A DNA stretch of 16,579 bases from Hydrogenothermaceae bacterium (GTDB taxonomy: Bacteria; Aquificota; Aquificia; Aquificales; Hydrogenothermaceae), in contig WFXI01000317.1 in the NCBI GenBank assembly GCA_015490675.1, positions 1 through 16,579 on the forward strand, written 5' to 3'. This document shows positions 14,579 through 16,579 of the stretch, one piece after another; positions within the stretch are counted from its first letter, which is position 1, and each line of letters starts with the position of its first letter. A model generated the notes under the pieces. The model did no database searches and had not been told where the DNA came from. It saw only the letters and a program-made list of their open reading frames with translations. Made by a program: the position numbers and the translations under genes.

Positions 14579-14586
14579 TTAATAAA

Positions 14587-15300
14587 TTACTTCCCCTGCC
14601 ATTTTGGTGGGGGATTTATTCTTTCAATTTGTTTTTCTTTTAAATTACCAAGTTTTATATTTCCAATAGCTATCCTTTTTAGTTTTTTAACAGGAAATCC
14701 AAATTTTTTAAAAAATCTCCTTAAAACTCTCTTTTGTCCACTATGAATGGTTATTTCAAAAATTGTAGTTGTTTGAGTTTTTTTTAGTATTTTTATATCG
14801 TCAGGTTTTAAAAATACATCTTCAAGTTTTATTCCCTTTTTCATTTTATTAAAAGTTTTTGCATTTACTCTACCAAATACTTCTACAATATAGGTTTTAG
14901 GAATTTTATTTTTGGGATGCATAAGTTTTTGAGCAAAATCACCATCGTTTGTTAATATTAAAAGACCTTCAGAGTTGTAATCTAGTCTTCCTGCAGGAAA
15001 GACTTTCTTCTTAAATCCAATTTCTTCAAAAAGGTCTGTTAATGTTTTTCTTCCAAATTTATCTTTGCCTAGTGCTGTTAAATAACCAACAGGTTTATAA
15101 AGCTTGTAATATAATTTCTCTTCAGGTTTTTTTAATATTTTACCTTCTACTTCAACTTTATCTTTATTTGGGTCTATTTTTGTCCCAAGCTCAGTTATAG
15201 TTTTACCATTAACCTTAACTTTTCCTTGTCTGATAAGCTCATCTGCTTTTCTTCTAGAACAGTATCCTGTAGAAGCAATGAATTTGTTTAGTCTTTCCAT
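14587..15300 (-). CDS. rluB: 23S rRNA pseudouridine synthase, RluB type
   Basis: 237-residue RsuA/RluB/RluE/RluF-family enzyme that isomerises uridine in rRNA. The N-terminal S4 RNA-binding domain occupies about 1-60 (ERLNKFIASTGYCSRRKADE). The catalytic motif AGRLDYNSEGLLILTNDGD at 103-121 contains the nucleophile Asp107; the GRLDYNSEGLL form is RluB-like, whereas RsuA usually has GRLDIDTTGL. The C-terminal HSGQKRVLRRFFKKFG at 186-201 and VKKLKRIAIGNIKLG at 204-218 complete the fold. RluB targets 23S helix 89 (position 2605 in E. coli). The ATG at 15300 overlaps the rsmG stop as TAATG, so the two are co-translated. Its last codons double as the terminator hairpin of the convergent glnA. Confidence 0.9.
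   Translation of the reverse strand: MERLNKFIASTGYCSRRKADELIRQGKVKVNGKTITELGTKIDPNKDKVEVEGKILKKPEEKLYYKLYKPVGYLTALGKDKFGRKTLTDLFEEIGFKKKVFPAGRLDYNSEGLLILTNDGDFAQKLMHPKNKIPKTYIVEVFGRVNAKTFNKMKKGIKLEDVFLKPDDIKILKKTQTTTIFEITIHSGQKRVLRRFFKKFGFPVKKLKRIAIGNIKLGNLKEKQIERINPPPKWQGK
14592..14625 (+). terminator. Rho-independent terminator of glnA inside rluB 3' end
   Basis: On the plus strand CCCCTGCCA (14593-14601), loop TTT and TGGTGGGGG (14605-14613) form a stem of about 10 bp with two G-U wobbles, closed by T14592-A14614, then TTTATTCTTTC. It begins 14 nt after the glnA stop. The opposite strand has two A-C mismatches in the stem, so it should work mainly for glnA. The same bases encode the last residues of rluB. 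Confidence 0.6.
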
Positions 15301-15914
15301 TAGTTTTTCTTTATGACTATAAATTTTCTTTCTGGATAGTTTTTGAAATTTAAAGATACAGTAAAAGGTTTTAATTCTTCTTCAACTTTCTTTGCTTTCA
15401 TTATTATTAAATATCCACCAGTTTTTAAAATATCTTTACCCCATTTTAAAACATCAAAAGTTTCACCTGTTGCTCTGCTCACAACTATATCAAATTTTTC
15501 ATTTATATTTTCAGACCTATCACATAAAACTTCATATTCTAAATTTAGTTCTCTTCTAAGCATTTCAAGGAAAATACATTTTTTTTGAACTGCCTCTATT
15601 AGGTAAAGTTTAATTTTTTCACCATAGTATATTTTTAATGGAACTCCTGGGAAACCTCCTCCTGTTCCAAGGTCAGCAATTTCTTTATTATTTATATCAA
15701 TCTTTTTTTCTTCAAAAAGTTTTACTAAAGTTAGACTATCAAAAAAATGTTTAATAACGACTTCTTCTTTCTTCCTAATAGAAGATAAATTATGAACTTT
15801 GTTCCACTTTAAATACATTTTTAAATAAACATCAAAAAGTTCTAATTGACTTGAAGATAGATGGATATTATTTATTTCGCAAAGTTTTTTTAGTTTTTCT
15901 AATACTGTGTCCAT
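15300..15914 (-). CDS. rsmG: 16S rRNA (guanine-527-N7) methyltransferase RsmG (GidB)
   Basis: 204-residue SAM-dependent methyltransferase that makes m7G527 in 16S rRNA; loss usually gives low-level streptomycin resistance. The N-terminal KWNKVHNLSSI at 36-46 is the family's WNxxxNLT-like motif. The SAM-binding loop ADLGTGGGFPGVPL at 80-93 corresponds to the usual DxGSGAGFPGIPL, VSRATGETFDVLKW at 145-158 holds the conserved SRA, and ILKTGGYLIIMKAK follows at 162-175. Length is normal. ATG 15914 has no good Shine-Dalgarno. It is divergent from dgt (88 bp between start codons) and overlaps rluB by one base, so both rRNA modification enzymes come from one transcript. Confidence 0.95.
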   Translation of the reverse strand: MDTVLEKLKKLCEINNIHLSSSQLELFDVYLKMYLKWNKVHNLSSIRKKEEVVIKHFFDSLTLVKLFEEKKIDINNKEIADLGTGGGFPGVPLKIYYGEKIKLYLIEAVQKKCIFLEMLRRELNLEYEVLCDRSENINEKFDIVVSRATGETFDVLKWGKDILKTGGYLIIMKAKKVEEELKPFTVSLNFKNYPERKFIVIKKN

Positions 15915-15942
15915 TATTTACCAGATATAAATTTTTTTAGTT

Positions 15943-15972
15943 AAATTAGCATTTCTAACAAAAGCTTGTCAA
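15943..15972 (-). promoter_or_regulatory. Possible promoter of rsmG-rluB
   Basis: A perfect TTGACA is at 15972-15967 on the minus strand. Seventeen to eighteen nt later are only partial -10 matches (CTAATT or TAATTT). Transcription would start near 15935. The -35 uses almost the same base pairs as the dgt -35 on the other strand, so the two promoters would compete or be co-regulated. Confidence 0.3.
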
Positions 15973-15994
15973 TTATAAAGTAGATGTATATATT
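15966..15994 (+). promoter_or_regulatory. Sigma-70-type promoter of dgt
   Basis: TTGTCA (15966-15971) and TATATT (15989-15994) each match five of six consensus bases and are separated by the optimal 17 nt. Transcription should begin at about 16000-16003, on or next to the dgt ATG at 16003. This agrees with the absence of any Shine-Dalgarno before that gene. Confidence 0.55.
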
Positions 15995-16002
15995 TAATCC
16001 TT

Positions 16003-16579
16003 ATGAGTATAAGAGAAACTTTAGAAAAACTAGAATACGAAATATTAAATCCTAAAGCTTCTAAAAGCAAGGAAGCTACAAGAGATAAACAAGAAGAAGA
16101 ATGTCCTTTTAGAACTAAGTTTCAAAGAGATAGGGATAGAATTCTTCACAGTAAAGCTTTTAGAAGATTAAAGCATAAAACTCAGGTTTTTATTTCTCCA
16201 GAAGGAGACCATTATAGAACTAGATTAACCCATACTTTAGAAGTTTCTCAAATTGCAAGAACTATTGCAAGAGCTTTAAGATTAAATGAAGATTTAACAG
16301 AAGCAATAGCATTTGGGCACGACCTTGGACACACTCCTTTTGGGCATGCAGGGGAGTTTATACTAAAAGAAAGTGGAAGTTATCACCATTCTAGGCATTC
16401 GTTAAGAGTTGTTGAAAAATTAGAGAATAAGGGGAAAGGATTAAACTTAACAAGAGAAACAAAAGATGGAATAGTTAAACATAGTAAAGGTAAATCTCCT
16501 CTTATTTCAAATGAACTTAATATGCCAAAAACCTTAGAAGGTGAGATTGTTAGAATTGCTGATAAAATTGCATACATAA
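16003..16579 (+). CDS. dgt: dGTP triphosphohydrolase-like protein, N-terminal part (3' end outside window)
   Basis: The first 192 residues of an HD-domain deoxynucleoside triphosphate triphosphohydrolase, an enzyme that cuts dNTPs (often dGTP) into nucleoside and triphosphate. FQRDRDRILHSKAFRRLKHK at 40-59 is the family N-terminal signature. RLTHTLEVSQIAR at 74-86 contains the first metal histidine (H77), FGHDLGHTPFGHAGE at 104-118 the HD pair, and RIADKIAYI at the window end the final metal Asp region. About half of a usual 340-400-residue protein of this type is present. ATG 16003 is the only good start: an in-frame stop lies at 15976-15978, and an upstream ATG at 15984 is out of frame. No ribosome binding site is seen. 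The reading frame is open to the last base. Confidence 0.93.
   Translation, partial: MSIRETLEKLEYEILNPKASKSKEATRDKQEEECPFRTKFQRDRDRILHSKAFRRLKHKTQVFISPEGDHYRTRLTHTLEVSQIARTIARALRLNEDLTEAIAFGHDLGHTPFGHAGEFILKESGSYHHSRHSLRVVEKLENKGKGLNLTRETKDGIVKHSKGKSPLISNELNMPKTLEGEIVRIADKIAYI

Noticed and set aside
1..16579. Mobile elements, CRISPR arrays, toxin-antitoxin pairs, tRNA genes or defence systems
   Set aside because: No repeats with regular spacers, transposase motifs, cloverleaf sequences or defence domains were seen on either strand; gene content is core-like.

Overview
This is an AT-rich (roughly 30% GC by eye), gene-dense bacterial chromosome segment with 20 protein genes. Two are cut by the window ends: queA at the left and dgt at the right. 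Outer-membrane efflux components, lipid or LPS-type glycosyltransferases, flagellar regulators and type I glutamine synthetase with PII point to a motile Gram-negative. The low GC, the short coupled genes and the protein style fit a thermophilic member of the Aquificota, such as a Sulfurihydrogenibium-like Hydrogenothermaceae. That placement is inference; no rRNA gene is present to confirm it. I see no mobile element, CRISPR array, tRNA or prophage, and no gene-free stretch above about 145 bp.

Layout. Bases 1-2250 (+) hold the 3' end of queA and a hydantoinase/oxoprolinase-family gene. Its stop codon overlaps that of the next, convergent gene. Bases 9514-2247 (-) form a long run of same-strand, mostly overlapping genes. 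It begins with a polyprenol/phytol-kinase-like membrane protein and an efflux-type cluster: membrane fusion protein, an 88-residue two-TM protein, a 37-residue one-TM protein and a TolC-like channel. Shikimate kinase (aroK) and holo-ACP synthase (acpS) follow. After a 135-bp gap comes the flagellar regulatory operon flhF-flhG-fliA plus an unrecognised 163-residue helical protein. The gap carries an excellent sigma-54 promoter (TGGCAC-N5-TTGCT) placed correctly before flhF.

Bases 9559-14578 (+) hold two overlapping family 2 glycosyltransferases, an aldehyde dehydrogenase, glnB (PII) and glnA. glnA ends in a hairpin terminator that lies inside the 3' end of the convergent rluB. Bases 15914-14587 (-) hold rsmG and rluB, overlapping as TAATG. 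The last gene is dgt (+), whose good sigma-70-like promoter would start transcription almost on the ATG, which suggests a leaderless mRNA.

The points most worth following are the sigma-54 control of the flhF operon and its uncharacterised last gene, and the efflux-like operon that lacks a recognisable pump but encodes two tiny membrane proteins, one of them very easily missed. The probable leaderless dgt transcript and the repeat-rich glnB-glnA gap come next.
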